Positions 12,697 to 25,253 of a stretch of DNA of 64,000 nt are shown piece after piece (the stretch's first letter is position 1; the number at the start of each line of letters is the position of its first letter). A program made the position numbers and the translations under genes. The DNA is from Rhipidocladum racemiflorum. Its lineage: Eukaryota > Streptophyta > Magnoliopsida > Poales > Poaceae. The DNA lies in contig CM070576.1 in NCBI GenBank assembly GCA_036346355.1, positions 59,195,712 through 59,259,711 on the forward strand, given 5' to 3'. Below the pieces are notes generated by a model. The model had not been told where the DNA came from and made no database searches. It was given only the letters and a program-made list of their open reading frames with translations.

Positions 12697-13446
12697 GCCT
12701 ACCAAGTACATCTAAAAGAAGATAGCTGCTGCTTTTCTGGATTCCGAAAGAAAGATTGTAAGCTTTGTGCTGTAAATTTACCGAAGTTGGAGAAAAAGAA
12801 GGGGACAGCAGCAAGCGGATCGGTGTGCTGCGACGCATATTTTCCTTCAATGCAGATGCTTTAGGCAGGCTTCTGACACAAGAAGAATCCGTTTTGGGCG
12901 TCCCGACTCCACAGCTCATGAGCCCTGACCCAGTGCCAAAAAAAGATTGATTAAGCCGCGTGCTTTTAACATTAGCAATGATAAGGAAATGATGCTAGGA
13001 GCTATCTGAAGGAAGATTAAAAATTTATACTGTGTAGGCTATACGGCCCAAATACGATGGACCATGCGGTTGTCCGATTGTGACTTTGGGATGACAAGTT
13101 GGGCCCGTGATATTCGGAAAGAGCAGCCTTATTAGAAGAGAAGCCCAGTAAACATGAGTTCCGTTTGTTTGTCCGATGTCTGCGAAAGTAGGTCCAACTG
13201 TGAGTATGTGACGGGCCATGGCTCGCAATTGCGTTTCGAGCCCATCTGGGGAAACTGGAACTGTGTACTAGTATCATTGCAGAGCAAAACTGAAAGATTT
13301 CGTGATTAAAGCGGCATCAGCGTGAGGACTCAGCTAAATACCAGCCAAGGCTATATCTCGTCTTCAACGGCTCCCCGTCGGCGTAGCCAAGGCTATATAT
13401 ATATCAGTACTCATTAGTGCTGGTAAAGATAACCATAAGGTTCAAC
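12697..13446. other. Intergenic stretch, no gene recognised
   Basis: Low coding potential on both strands. The word AGCCAAGGCTATAT occurs twice near 13345 and 13385, and this is the only repeat noticed. Confidence 0.5.
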
Positions 13447-13596
13447 TGTAACTCCCTGAATCCCAGAGAATCCGAAAATAAAAGGGAAATTTGAGTAAAT
13501 ATCCCAAAAATTTCGGATCTATTTCATGTCCTACCTGTACTCCAATAAATGCAGAAATGTGTACCATTCCTCTCCTCGTACTTCCTTTCGCCAATA

Positions 13597-13641
<45 letters not shown>

Positions 13642-13658
13642 CCCATCTAGGGTTAGAA
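13447..13658 (+). repeat. Possible start of an older LTR split by the Tekay insertion
   Basis: The text from TGTAACTCCCTGAA onward looks like the first bases of a Ty3 LTR (TGTAAC..CCC type start) and leads into a (TC)n run at 13603-13638. It is interrupted at 13659 by the target duplication of the Tekay element, and any continuation would be after 25249. I could not find its right end or a matching target duplication. Confidence 0.35.
13603..13638. repeat. (TC)n microsatellite
   Basis: About 18 uninterrupted TC units, 25 bases before the Tekay insertion site. Confidence 0.9.
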
Positions 13659-13663
13659 GGGCA

Positions 13664-16600
13664 TGTCGTAGTCCCAGTTTTCCCAAAGGAGTGAGCAGGA
13701 GGGCAAGCAAGTAATTTCCATATTTTTCCCCACCTACCTCTCTTTCTCCTCCCCACTCATTTCTCTCTCTCTCTCCCCACCAATTTTTTTCTTTTCCTCC
13801 GCCCGAGCTCCACCAGGGGCGACGCCGCCGGCGCCCCCCTGCTCCTGCGCTCGGCCGGCCCAGCGCCTCCTCCAGCTCCTCGCCGCCGCCCCTCCCTCCG
13901 GGTCTCCTTCCACCGGGCGCCGCCCCACCCACCTAACGCCGGCGCCACCTCCTGCGCCCTCCTCCACGCCGGGCGCCACCTCCTGCGACCACCAGCCACA
14001 CGGCCGCTGCCGCCAGCCGGCTCTCACCTCCTCCTCCACTGCTAGGTGAAACCCCCCCCTCCTTTCTTCACTCCTCTCTCTCTCTCTTGCCGAATGCAAG
14101 ATTTGGTTAGCCATGGCTAGGGTTTGAAAGGTATTTGGGGATTTTGCCCAAAGTAATGCTTGTGTGTCTTGGATTGTGCTTGATGATGGTATTGTGGGAT
14201 TGTAACAGATGGAATTGCGTTGGATGATTGATGTGGATGGACGTGGTAGCTGATAAGTGGGTTACTACTGGACTTAGTTGAACAACCTGTAGGTGCTTGG
14301 GAGTAGCATGATGACTATGTCGTTATCAAGATTCAGTGCATAGTAGATGGCTGTGGGTTGGTGATTCGGAATGATTGCGAATTAGTGTACTGCTAATAGT
14401 GGTTAATAAGTTCTTGCATGGCATATGTTGAAGCTTAATGCTAGGATATAAAGGTGAGCTGCTGTCCTTTGGTCGGTGTTGCGAAGATTTTATTAACGTG
14501 TCATCCAAGCTAGGTGGTGTTGTGTGTTCCCAAATTCAGTGCCTTAGGAGTGTATGCGGCTAAATGAATACGTGACGCAACCCTCGCGTTTTCAAATTCG
14601 TAGAACCAGTCCCTATTCTTCTCGTTCAACCCTTATTGCTTATGCTCTATGCTAGTTCATTTTCTACTGTAGTGCCTAGAATGGTTGCCTGGTTTTATTT
14701 CATGCGGCCGAAGCCTCTAGTCGATGATAAACGATTTCTTTGGGGTGCTTATGATCCGAGACTTGTGAGTCGTATGGGGGAATGTGGGTGTGTTGGGACC
14801 GTTATGCTCTGGTTCGTGAGGTACCTAAATACCTTCCTGGAAATGGAGGATAGTGGGAGGGATACCAAATAGGAAAAACTTAGTGGATGATGAACATTTA
14901 TATCACTAGCTATGGAGATCTTGATCGAAATAGTGTTGAGCCATTCTTAATGTGGTTTGGCTGTTATTGTGGAATTTCGCAATTGTATGTCATTTTGTCT
15001 TGATTAATACTTGTGTTATTGTTTTCAATTCTCATTCCATGTTCATATGCATAGCATGCATCTCATTGGCATACATCGAACTCGTGTAGGGAGCGAAACC
15101 GCGGAGGGTGACGTGACTGTGGTCGAGGGTGATCACGGTGAGTGTGGTTCTTGAGACTCCGGCAGAAGCATCAGGCAAGCACCTAAGCATGTTCAACCCT
15201 TTATATATGTTTATTTTGGTGAATAAAATGCTTATTGAATGATTAGGTTTTTGCATTAGGAGTCAATGGTGGTAAGGGTAGTAGAACCTAATTGCTGCAC
15301 ACTCACTCCTTGACACTTGTTGAACCTTTCCTTTGGAGCTAGCCTATGGGTAAATACAACGTGTCCATGCTTAGTTTGCTTAGAGGTCGGGTTTGGGCCA
15401 AGTGGTGGACGGTTCCATCACTTGAGAGTACTCAATACTACACATGTGAACTATATTGGGAATGGGTTCAGTCAGGTTACTTGGAGGTAAATATTAATAA
15501 ATGGCGGCCAAGGCGGAGAGTAGGATCAATTGGGTATGGAGACTCAATTGGCGTAGTCACTTTGTGTCAATTAAGGACCGATCCGTTTGTGTGCCATGTT
15601 GATCGAGCACCATTAGGTTGATCGCATGCCTGATTATGGAGGGTAAGCCACTCTTTCATCACATGCCGTTCGATGGATCATGCCCTCATGCGGTTGGACG
15701 TGGTTGAGGGCGAGGCTTAGGCCGACCCTCGAGGGCCAAGCCGGGCTTGGGCCGCTCGAGGGGGTGCTAGGTGCTCGGACCGCATGAAGATGGTTCAACG
15801 AATGGGTATGGATGGGAGGGGGGTTGACATGAGGTACTTTGTGGCACATGTCGTGCGATCAATGCTTCCCTGCAGGGTTAATTAAGCGATTCGAATTGCC
15901 GCGCTCTCGGATATGAGCACGCTCGCGTCATCCGACACTCAACGTAGTAATAACTTAAATTCTTGGCTCGTCATTGTACTTGAGCTTTAAAAATGGCCGT
16001 AATTGCTTTACCTTAGTGTTGTTACCTTTCAACTTCATGTTAGAAGTAGGTGCGGTCAATAACTGCTTTAAATTTGTAATTGTTTTAGCTGTCATACTCA
16101 TACTACAAATGTTAATGCTTTTCCGCACTATTACCTTCAGCTTTATTCCTTTCTGTACCCAAATGCATAACCCTTTGGAGTCGGTCATATATGGACCACG
16201 GGTAAGTCTTGCGAGTACATTCGTACTCATGCTTCTGCTTGTGGTTTCAGGTGAGGATCAGGAGGGCTGCGAGTTCTGTCCCTACTGCCTCTCGGTGCCC
16301 GGGCGGGACACCGAGTAGAGGTTACTTGCGATGCTGCTCACGCCCGGAAGTGTTCAAAGCGTAACACTTCCGGAGATGTCATATTTTGCTAATGTGTTGG
16401 TTAAACTCCCTTTTGTTGTATAGCTAGCTTTAAATACCTTGTCCTGTGTGGCTTGAAGACTTGGTATTCCTCTTGTTGATCGTGGTTGTGTTGTGATGTC
16501 CTCGTCATGCTTGGTTGTTGCTTTTATCCTTCCATATTATCATGCTATATCAACTGCTTTTCTTGTCTGCTGAGTGGATGTCCTAGAATCTAGAAAGGTC

Positions 16601-17027
16601 ATGCCGGATTTTCGAATTTTTGTGCTATCTTGGTTTAGGTTGTATCATCTTAAGTCCTAGTATGCTAGTTGAGTTGTTTTAGTTGTGTGGTTGTCAGGTT
16701 TGTCTTTGTGCTTTGGTTTAGTCGTTTTGTTGTGCTTCCGCGTTGCGTGTCCGGTTGTGGGGTTTTGAGTTCGTTGCCCCCTTTATGCAAATTGAGTTGT
16801 GATAACGGTGGAAACCGGTATGCGGGGCGATCCTGGGCGAGTTCGGGTCGCATACCGGGGGAATACCGGGGCTGTTGTCGAGTTATTCGAAGGGTCCCAC
16901 TGTTATCTCATTTGGGCTTGGATGCTAGCATCGCGAGCGCCATCGGCGAATCGTTGCTAGCCTCCAAATCCAATGAGGTCAACTGGGTGTTCCAATAGCT
17001 CGAGGACAGTCTGGACGGCTCCTCACA
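13664..17027 (+). repeat. 5' LTR of the Tekay-like element
   Basis: Runs from TGTCGTAGTCCCAG to CGGCTCCTCACA, 3,364 bp. It matches the 3' LTR along its length. The stretches 14540-15138 and 16373-17027 look identical to their partners, whereas the remaining differences are mostly 1-4-base indels in CG- or CTG-containing contexts. A GAGTACATTCGTACTC palindrome lies near 16213-16230. The 78-codon and 109-codon frames that recur in both LTRs are not known proteins. Confidence 0.93.
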
Positions 17028-17031
17028 AGGC

Positions 17032-17049
17032 TGGTATCAGAGCAAGGTG
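17032..17049 (+). other. Primer-binding site (initiator tRNA-Met type)
   Basis: TGGTATCAGAGCAAGGTG begins 4 bases after the 5' LTR. TGGTATCAGAGC is the standard complement to the 3' end of plant initiator methionine tRNA used to prime minus-strand synthesis. Confidence 0.9.
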
Positions 17050-17395
17050 CATAAAGACGAACTCTAAACTTGACAACCACTTAGGTGATTGATTGTGGTT
17101 TACTAGCCTTCTAGTAGAAATTAACGCTATATTACCCGCCCTATGTTTATAATTCGGTTGCGTGGGTTGAATAATGAGTGTGGGAGAAGCGATCACGTTG
17201 GAATCGTGCATTTCATGTCATGCCATGCATGCATATGCCTTGCCATGTCATTTTGCATCTTGATCTATGCTTTTATGTATGTTAGATTGTGCTACTGTCT
17301 AGCTCATGTTTAAATTAGAATTTTGGCCGAGTGTAAGAGCTTATTCCTTCCTTGTGGTGTCTAACTCGTGTCGTCTACTTTTGGTTGACGACAGA

Positions 17396-18510
17396 ATGAG
17401 GACCCACGGGGATATGGGAGGTGATGAGGGTGCGGGGCGATCGCAGCCTCACGATGGCGATCCGCCTCCTCCTCCCAACCTCTTGGATGTGCTGCTGAGG
17501 TCGGAACAAAATCAGCAGGCAACCAACAGAATTCTGGAGATGCTTGTCCAGAATCAGGCTCCTCGAGGTGGCCGCGATGGGCGAGACCGCCCCAATGGCT
17601 ATCTGGATTTCTTGCATACACAGCCACCCACCTTCTCTCGCGCCAGCGAGCCACTTGAGGCTGATGATTGGTTGCGCACAATTGAGCAGAAGTTTGCTCT
17701 CATCCGCTGCGAAGATCATGAAAAGGCACTCTTTGCTGCTCAACAGCTTCAGGGCCCTGCTGGTGCTTGGTGGGCCAATTTCCTGGTCATGCAGCCCGCC
17801 GGTCACCAGGTGACTTGGGCGGAGTTCCGTGAGGCCTTTCGGGCGTATCACATCCCGAAGGGGCTCATGGACATTAAGAGGCAGGAGTTCCTCTCTCTCA
17901 AGCAGTGGAACAAGTCTGTGATGGACTATTCTCGAGAGTTCAACTATTTGGCCCAATATGCGCCAGAAGAAGTGAACACTGATCAGAAGAAGCAGGACCG
18001 TTTCATGGGTGGGCTGTCACAAGAAAGATGCAAGACAAGCTCTGTGTGTGATTTCCTGACTTCAATAACTTGGTGAGCTCGGGCGATCATCAAGTGAGCA
18101 TAAGATGAAGAATCACCAGGAAGAGAAGAAGCGGAAGAGGACGACACCTTTTCCGGTGGCGGCAGTCATAGCGGCGTGCTCGGATCGTCTTTCCTCTACC
18201 GAGGGCACCTGCTCCTACACTTCCACTACCACCGGGATGCCCCGTCCTGCTTCCGTTCTTGCTCCTCGGCCTCCACCGCCACCGCCGAGTGAGAGCGGGG
18301 CAAGTTCAGGTTCGGCCCGTGCTACAACAGTGGGCGCGGGACACTTCATCGAGATTGCCCTTTTCCCAAGCGGGGCAACAACTCTGATGCTCCAAGGCCT
18401 CAGGGCGCACCGCCTCCACGTCCCTACGGGAAGGCACCTCAAGCGCCGAAGCATGGCCGGGTCCACTACACCGACACCGAGGCGATTCCAGAGGGCGACC
18501 ATGTGTTGAC
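17396..18510 (+). pseudogene. gag of the Tekay-like element, frame broken
   Basis: An open frame from the ATG at 17396 carries the capsid domain, with FSRASEPLEADDWL and FREAFRAYHIPKG typical of plant Ty3 Gag. An in-frame upstream ATG at 17306 is less likely because it adds an unrelated leader. Around 18025-18035 the frame shifts by a small indel, and the text continues in another frame with the lysine-rich EEKKRKR segment. Near 18315-18360 there is a degraded CCHC zinc-knuckle region in which one expected cysteine is not readable. Gag would package the RNA in virus-like particles in the cytoplasm. The breaks prevent a full-length product in the given sequence. Confidence 0.8.
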
Positions 18511-18529
18511 TGGTATGTTGTGCATTGAT

Positions 18530-21500
18530 GGGCATGCTGCTAGAGTTCTGTTTGATTCAGGGCTTCTCATTCATTTATTCGCAAGGATTTTGCTATGCAT
18601 CATCAAATGAGGGTGAGTTACTGATAACACCCCTTCCTCATTGAAGCACCGGGTTCAAAGATTGTGGCTAATCAAGTAGTCCAAGAAGCAACTGTTCTGA
18701 TCCAAGGGGTTCCATTCCTTGTCAACTTGCTACTCCTTGACCTTCGTGGGATAGATGTTATCTTGGGCATGAATTGGCTAACCCGACAAAGAGCCATTAC
18801 GTATTGTTCTCGCCGCTCCATCTCGCTCAAGGGGCCGAAGGGCGACCGCTTAACGCTACTTCGATGGTGGCACTGCCACTCTTTGCTCCTTGAATGGTGC
18901 TGAAATTGAGGAGTTAGAGTCCATTCCCGTGGTTTCGGAGTACCCGGATGTGTTCCCCACAGAACTGCCGGGGATGCCGCCTGATCGCGACATTGAGTTC
19001 GTGGTTGAACTCCAACCCGGATCGCTCCGTGTCCAAGCGGCCATATAGGATGCCGCCAAATGAATTGGCGGAATTGAAGAAGCGATTAAAGGAACCGATG
19101 GACAAGGGGTTCATTCGCCCAAGCTCCTCACCTTGGGGTCGCCACTTTCTTCGTGACTAAGAAGGACGGTTCTCTTCGTCTATGTGTTGATTATCGTCCT
19201 TTGAATGCAGTCACTATAAAGAACAAATACCCTCTGCCGCGGATTGATATTCTGTTCGATCAGCTTGCTGGTGCACGGGTATTCTCCAAGATTGACCTGA
19301 GGCTCGGGTACCATCAGATTAAGATCCGGGCTGAGGATATTCCGAAGACAACCTTCTCCACTCGATATGGGCTGTACGAGTACACCGTCATGTCGTTCGG
19401 GTTGACGAATGCACCGGCATACTTCATGTACATGATGAATTCCATCTTCATGGAAGAGCTTGATTCCTTTGTGGTCATCTTCATTGATGACATCCTTATC
19501 TATTCGGCGAATGAAGAAGACCATGCCAAACATCTTCACATTGTTCTCAGGAGGCTTCGAGAACATCGCCTCTATGCCAAGTTCAGCAAGTGCGAATTTT
19601 GGCTGAAGGAGGTATCGTTCTTGGGGCACGTCCTCTCCGAGCAAGGTGTCGCTGTCGACCCAAGCAAAGTACAGGATGTGCTCAAATGGGAACAGCCAAG
19701 TCTGTCACCGAGATCCGATTTCCTTGAATGGCCGGCTATTATCGCTGCTTTCATTCAGGACTTCTCCAAGATAGCCAAGCCTATGACGGAGTTATCAAGA
19801 AGGGCATCGAGTTCAAGTGGTCCGTGGGTGTGAGCATGCATTTCAGACTAAGCAATTGCCTCACTACGGCTCGATCCTCACCCACCCAATATTCACGAGC
19901 CGCTCGACGCTCATCGCGATGCATCCGGCATCGGACTTGGCTGTGTGCTTATGCAGATACCGAGTTGTCGCTTATGCGTCTCGGCAGCTAAAATGTCATG
20001 AAGAGCACTACCCCACCCATGATTTGGAGCTTGCAGCAGTGGTCCATGCATTGAAGATTTGGCGCCATTATCTCTTGGGGAACAAGTGCAATGTCTACAC
20101 CGATCACAAAAGCCTCAAGTACATCTTCACGCAGGCAGACCTGAATATGAGGCAAAGACGGTGGCTTGAATTGATAAAGGACTACAATTTGGAAGTCCAT
20201 TACCACCCTGGGAAGGCCAATGTGGTGGCTGACGCATTGAGCCGCAAGGTACAATGCCATTGCCTTGCTCTTCCACCACGAAGTGCCACCCTTTGTGCTG
20301 AGTTCCAGAAGCCCAACCTGGAAATGATTGAAGAAGGGACCTTGTCTAATGTGGAATTGAAGTCCACATTGCTTGATCAGATTCGGGAGGCTCAGAAGGG
20401 TGATGGGGGTGTCTCCCAAATTCGCGACAAGGTGAGTTCTGGCCAAGCCCTTGGTTTTCGCCTGGATGAGCAAGAAACCTTGTGGTTCGGCCACAAGATA
20501 GTTGTCCCGGATGCCCAAGAGTTGAAGCGGGCGATCCTTGATGAGGCACACAACTCTTTGCTCACCATTCATCCGGGTAGCAATAAGATGTACCAAGACT
20601 TGAAACGGCAGTTTTGGTGGACCCACATGAAGCACGAGATTGCTCGTTATGTGTCCGAATGTGATGTTTGCAAAAGGGTGAAAGCGGAACATCTCAAGCC
20701 AGCTGGCACTCTTCAGCCATTGCCCGTCCCAAACTGGAAATGGGAGGATATTAGCATGGATTTCATTACCGGCCTACCCACGACTTCTTGGTCATGATTC
20801 CATTTGGGTTATTGTCGACCAGGTTGACCAAGTCAAGCACATTTTCTAGCCGTCGCATACCTTATCAATTCAAGAGGTATGCGGAGTTGTACATCTCTCG
20901 GATTGTATGTCTTCATGGAGTACCAAAGCGGATAGTTTCGCATCGAGGCTCTCGCTTTGTTTCTCGGTTCGAAAAGCTTGCATGAAGCGTTGGGCACTAA
21001 GTTACTTCACAGCTCAAAGATATCACCCACAAACTGACGGCCAAACTGAGAGGGTCAATCAGATACTTGAGGATATGTTGAGGTCTTGTGTTCTATCTCA
21101 TGGGAAGAAATGGGATGAGTGCCTTCCGTATGCTGAGTTTGCATACAACAACAGCTACCAAACTAGCATCAAAATGTCTCCTTTCGAAGCACTCTATGGT
21201 CGTAGTTGTCGAGCACCTCTGAACTGGTCTGAGAGTGGGGAACGTTCATTCCTTGGGCCTGAACTAGTCATGGAGGCAGAGGATAAGGTGAAGACCATCC
21301 AAGAGAATCTGAGGGTAGCACAATCGCGACAGAAGAGCTATGCTGATCACCGTAGGAGGCCTCTCTTCTTCGACATTGGCGACTTTGTCTATTTGAAGGT
21401 ATCTCCTCTCCGGGGCACCCGTCGTTTTGGAGTTAAGGGAAAGTTGGCGCCTCGCTACATAGGTCCATTCCGGATCCTTGGAAGGCGTGGTCAGGTGGCA

Positions 21501-21752
21501 TATCAGTTGGAGCTTCCTCCCTCTCTAGCGATGGTCCACAATGTCTTCCATGTCTCGCAATTGAAGAAGTGCCTCCGTACTCCCTTTGAATCTCTGGAGG
21601 TGGATGAACTCGGGGTTCAGCCTGAACCCGATCTATCCTACAAAGAGCGTCCTATTCGGGTTTTAGATGAAGCCGAACGCAAGACTCGTAGGAAGGCTCT
21701 CAAGTTCTATAAGATTCAGTGGAGCAATCACACTGAGGATGAAGCCACCTGA
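18530..21752 (+). pseudogene. pol of the Tekay-like element (PR-RT-RH-INT-chromodomain), several frame breaks
   Basis: Protease: the active-site neighbourhood is at about 18548-18580 but is frame-shifted in a G run. Reverse transcriptase: 19030-19700, with FIDD as the YxDD-type catalytic box near 19483-19496. RNase H: about 19900-20250, with TDHKSLKYIF. Integrase: 20560-21380, with an HHCC zinc finger (CDVCKR), first catalytic Asp in MDFITGLP, and the Glu region in TDGQTERVNQ. The codon at 20941-20943, where the second catalytic Asp is expected, reads His. Chromodomain: about 21640-21752, ended by TGA at 21750-21752. Frame changes lie near 18560, 18900, 19150, 19715, 19850, 20795 and 20985. 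Described as found; no repaired protein is given. Confidence 0.85.
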
Positions 21753-21896
21753 GAGCGGGAGGATCATTTGAAAGACGAGTATCCCGAATTCTTCCAAACT
21801 ATGTAAGTGCTTCGATTCTGTCCCTTCGCAGTTTTTGTCGGTATCCTTTCCTTTCCAACTATGTACTCGTTTTGAATCTCGGGGCGAGATTCCCCT

Positions 21897-21909
21897 AAGG
21901 GGGGAGATT
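21897..21909 (+). other. Polypurine tract
   Basis: The purine run AAGGGGGGAGA directly precedes the TG of the 3' LTR at 21910, the expected primer for plus-strand synthesis. Confidence 0.85.
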
Positions 21910-24900
21910 TGTCGTAGTCCCAGTTTTCCCAAAGGAGTGAGCAGGAGGGCAAGCAAGTAATTTCCATATTTTTCCCCACCTACCTCTCTTTCTCCTCCCC
22001 ACTCATTTCTCTCTCTCTCCCCACCAATTTTTTTCTTTTCCTCCGCCCGAGCTCCACCAGGGGCGACGCCGCCGCCTCTTCCGCTCGGGCCACGGCCTCC
22101 AGCCGGCCTCCAGCCTCGCCCCTCCCTCCGGGTCTCCTTCCACCGGGCGCCGCCCCACCCACCTAACGCCGGCGCCACCTCCTGCGCGCCTCCTCCACGC
22201 CGGCGCCACCTCCTGCGACCCGCCGCTGGCCACGGCCGTCGCCGCCACCGGCTCTCACCTCCTCCTCCATCGCTAGGTGAAACCCCTCCTTTCTTCACTC
22301 CTCTCTCTCTCTCTTGCCGAATGCAAGATTTGGTTAGCCATGGCTAGGAGTTTGAAAGGTATTTGGGGATTTTGCCCAAAGTAATGCTTGTGTGTCTTGG
22401 ATTGTGCTTGATGATGGTATTGTGGGATTGTAACAGATGGAATTGCGTTGGATGATTGATGTGGATGGACGTGGTAGCCGATAAGTGGGTTACTCTGGAC
22501 TTAGTTGAACAACTGTAGGTGCTTGGGAGTAGCATGATGACTATGTCGTTATCAAGATTCAAAGGCATAGTAGATGGTCGTGGGTTGGTGATTCGGAATG
22601 ATTGCGAATTAGTGTACCGCTAATAGTGGTTAATAAGTTCTTGCATGGCATATGTTGAAGCTTAATGCTAGGATATAAAGGTGAGTCTTTGTCCTTTGGT
22701 CGGTGTTGCGAAGATTTTATTAACGTGTCATCCAAGCTAGGTGGTGTTGTGTGTTCCCAAATTCGATTGCCTTAGGAGTGTATGCGGCTAAATGAATACG
22801 TGACGCAACCCTCGCGTTTTCAAATTCGTAGAACCAGTCCCTATTCTTCTCGTTCAACCCTTATTGCTTATGCTCTATGCTAGTTCATTTTCTACTGTAG
22901 TGCCTAGAATGGTTGCCTGGTTTTATTTCATGCGGCCGAAGCCTCTAGTCGATGATAAACGATTTCTTTGGGGTGCTTATGATCCGAGACTTGTGAGTCG
23001 TATGGGGGAATGTGGGTGTGTTGGGACCGTTATGCTCTGGTTCGTGAGGTACCTAAATACCTTCCTGGAAATGGAGGATAGTGGGAGGGATACCAAATAG
23101 GAAAAACTTAGTGGATGATGAACATTTATATCACTAGCTATGGAGATCTTGATCGAAATAGTGTTGAGCCATTCTTAATGTGGTTTGGCTGTTATTGTGG
23201 AATTTCGCAATTGTATGTCATTTTGTCTTGATTAATACTTGTGTTATTGTTTTCAATTCTCATTCCATGTTCATATGCATAGCATGCATCTCATTGGCAT
23301 ACATCGAACTCGTGTAGGGAGCGAAACCGCGGAGGGTGACGTGACTGTGGTCGAGGGTGATCACGGTGAGCAGGTGGTTACTGAGACTCCGGCAGAAGCA
23401 TCAGGCAAGCACCTAAGCATGTTCAACCCTTTATATATGTTTATTTTGGTGAATAAAATGCTTATTGAATGATTAGGTTTTTGCATTAGGAGTCAATGGT
23501 GGTAAGGGTAGTAGAACCTAATTGCTGCACACTCACTCCTTGACACTTGTTGAACCTTTCCTTTGGAGCTAGCTTATGGGTAAATACAACGTGTCCATGC
23601 TTAGTTTGCTTAGAGGTCGGGTTTGGGCCAAGTGGTGGACGGTTCCATCACTTGAGAGTACTCAATACTACACATGTGAACTATATTGGGAATGGGTTCA
23701 GTCAGGTTACTTGGAGGTAAATATTAATAAATGGCGACCAAGTGAGAGTAGGATCAATTGGGTATGGAGACTCAATTGGCGTAGTCCCGCCTGTGTCAAT
23801 TAAGGACCGATCCGTTTGTGTGCCATGTTGATCGAGCACCATTAGGTTGATCGCATGCCTGATTATGGAGGGTAAGCCACTCTTTCATCACATGCCGTTC
23901 GATGGATCATGCCCTCATGCGGTTGGACGTGGTTGAGGGCGAGGCTTAGGCCGACCCTCGAGGGCCAAGCCGGCTTGGGCCGCTCGAGGTGCTAGGTGCT
24001 TTCGGACCGCATGAAGATGGTTCAACGAATGGGTATGGATGGGAGGGGTTGACATGAGGTACTTTGTGGCACATGTCGTGGCGATCAATGCTTCCTCGCA
24101 GGTTAATTAAGCGATTCGAATTGCCGCGCCTCGGATATGAGCACGCTCGCGCCATCCGACACTCAACGAGTAATAACTTAAATTCTTGGCTCGTCATTGT
24201 ACTTGAGCTTTAAAAATGGCCGTAATTGCTTTACCTTAGTGTTGTTACCTTTCAACTTCATGTTAGAAGTAGGTGCGGTCAATAATCGCTTTAAATTTGT
24301 AATTGTTTTATTGTCATACTCATACTACAAATGTTAATGCTTTTCCGCACTATTACCTTCACTTTATTCCTTTCTCGTACCCAAATGCATAACCCTTTGG
24401 AGTCGGTCATATATGGACCACGGGTAAGTCTTATGAGTACATTCGTGACTCATGCTTCGCTTGTGGTTTCAAAGTGAGGATCGGGAGGGTCATGAAGTTC
24501 TGTCCCTTATCGCTTCTGCACCAAGGGACACCGAGTAGAGGTTACTTGCGATGCTGCTCACGCCCGGAAGTGTTCAGGGGCAGAACACTTCCGGAGATGT
24601 CATATTTTGCTAATGTGTTGGTTAAACTCCCTTTTGTTGTATAGCTAGCTTTAAATACCTTGTCCTGTGTGGCTTGAAGACTTGGTATTCCTCTTGTTGA
24701 TCGTGGTTGTGTTGTGATGTCCTCGTCATGCTTGGTTGTTGCTTTTATCCTTCCATATTATCATGCTATATCAACTGCTTTTCTTGTCTGCTGAGTGGAT
24801 GTCCTAGAATCTAGAAAGGTCATGCCGGATTTTCGAATTTTTGTGCTATCTTGGTTTAGGTTGTATCATCTTAAGTCCTAGTATGCTAGTTGAGTTGTTT

Positions 24901-25248
24901 TAGTTGTGTGGTTGTCAGGTTTGTCTTTGTGCTTTGGTTTAGTCGTTTTGTTGTGCTTCCGCGTTGCGTGTCCGGTTGTGGGGTTTTGAGTTCGTTGCCC
25001 CCTTTATGCAAATTGAGTTGTGATAACGGTGGAAACCGGTATGCGGGGCGATCCTGGGCGAGTTCGGGTCGCATACCGGGGGAATACCGGGGCTGTTGTC
25101 GAGTTATTCGAAGGGTCCCACTGTTATCTCATTTGGGCTTGGATGCTAGCATCGCGAGCGCCATCGGCGAATCGTTGCTAGCCTCCAAATCCAATGAGGT
25201 CAACTGGGTGTTCCAATAGCTCGAGGACAGTCTGGACGGCTCCTCACA
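21910..25248 (+). repeat. 3' LTR of the Tekay-like element
   Basis: Runs from TGTCGTAGTCCC to CGGCTCCTCACA, 3,339 bp, 25 bp shorter than the 5' copy because of many tiny indels. Its last 654 bases match the 5' LTR without a difference that I could see. Confidence 0.93.
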
Positions 25249-25253
25249 GGGCA

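Larger units (their letters stand above)
13664..25248 (+). mobile_element. Complete Ty3/Gypsy chromovirus retrotransposon, Tekay/Del-like, 11.6 kb
   Basis: Two direct 3.3-kb LTRs with TG...CA ends enclose a primer-binding site, gag, pol in the order protease, reverse transcriptase, RNase H, integrase, and a polypurine tract. The target duplication GGGCA is present at 13659-13663 and 25249-25253, so the element is whole and has not recombined. The pol order and the chromodomain at the integrase C-terminus make it a chromovirus. The long LTRs and chromodomain wording (FYKIQW...HTE) fit the Tekay/Del clade. Long parts of the LTRs are identical, which implies recent insertion, yet gag and pol are cut by several small frame breaks and a stop codon. 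As written it cannot make an intact polyprotein. Confidence 0.93.
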
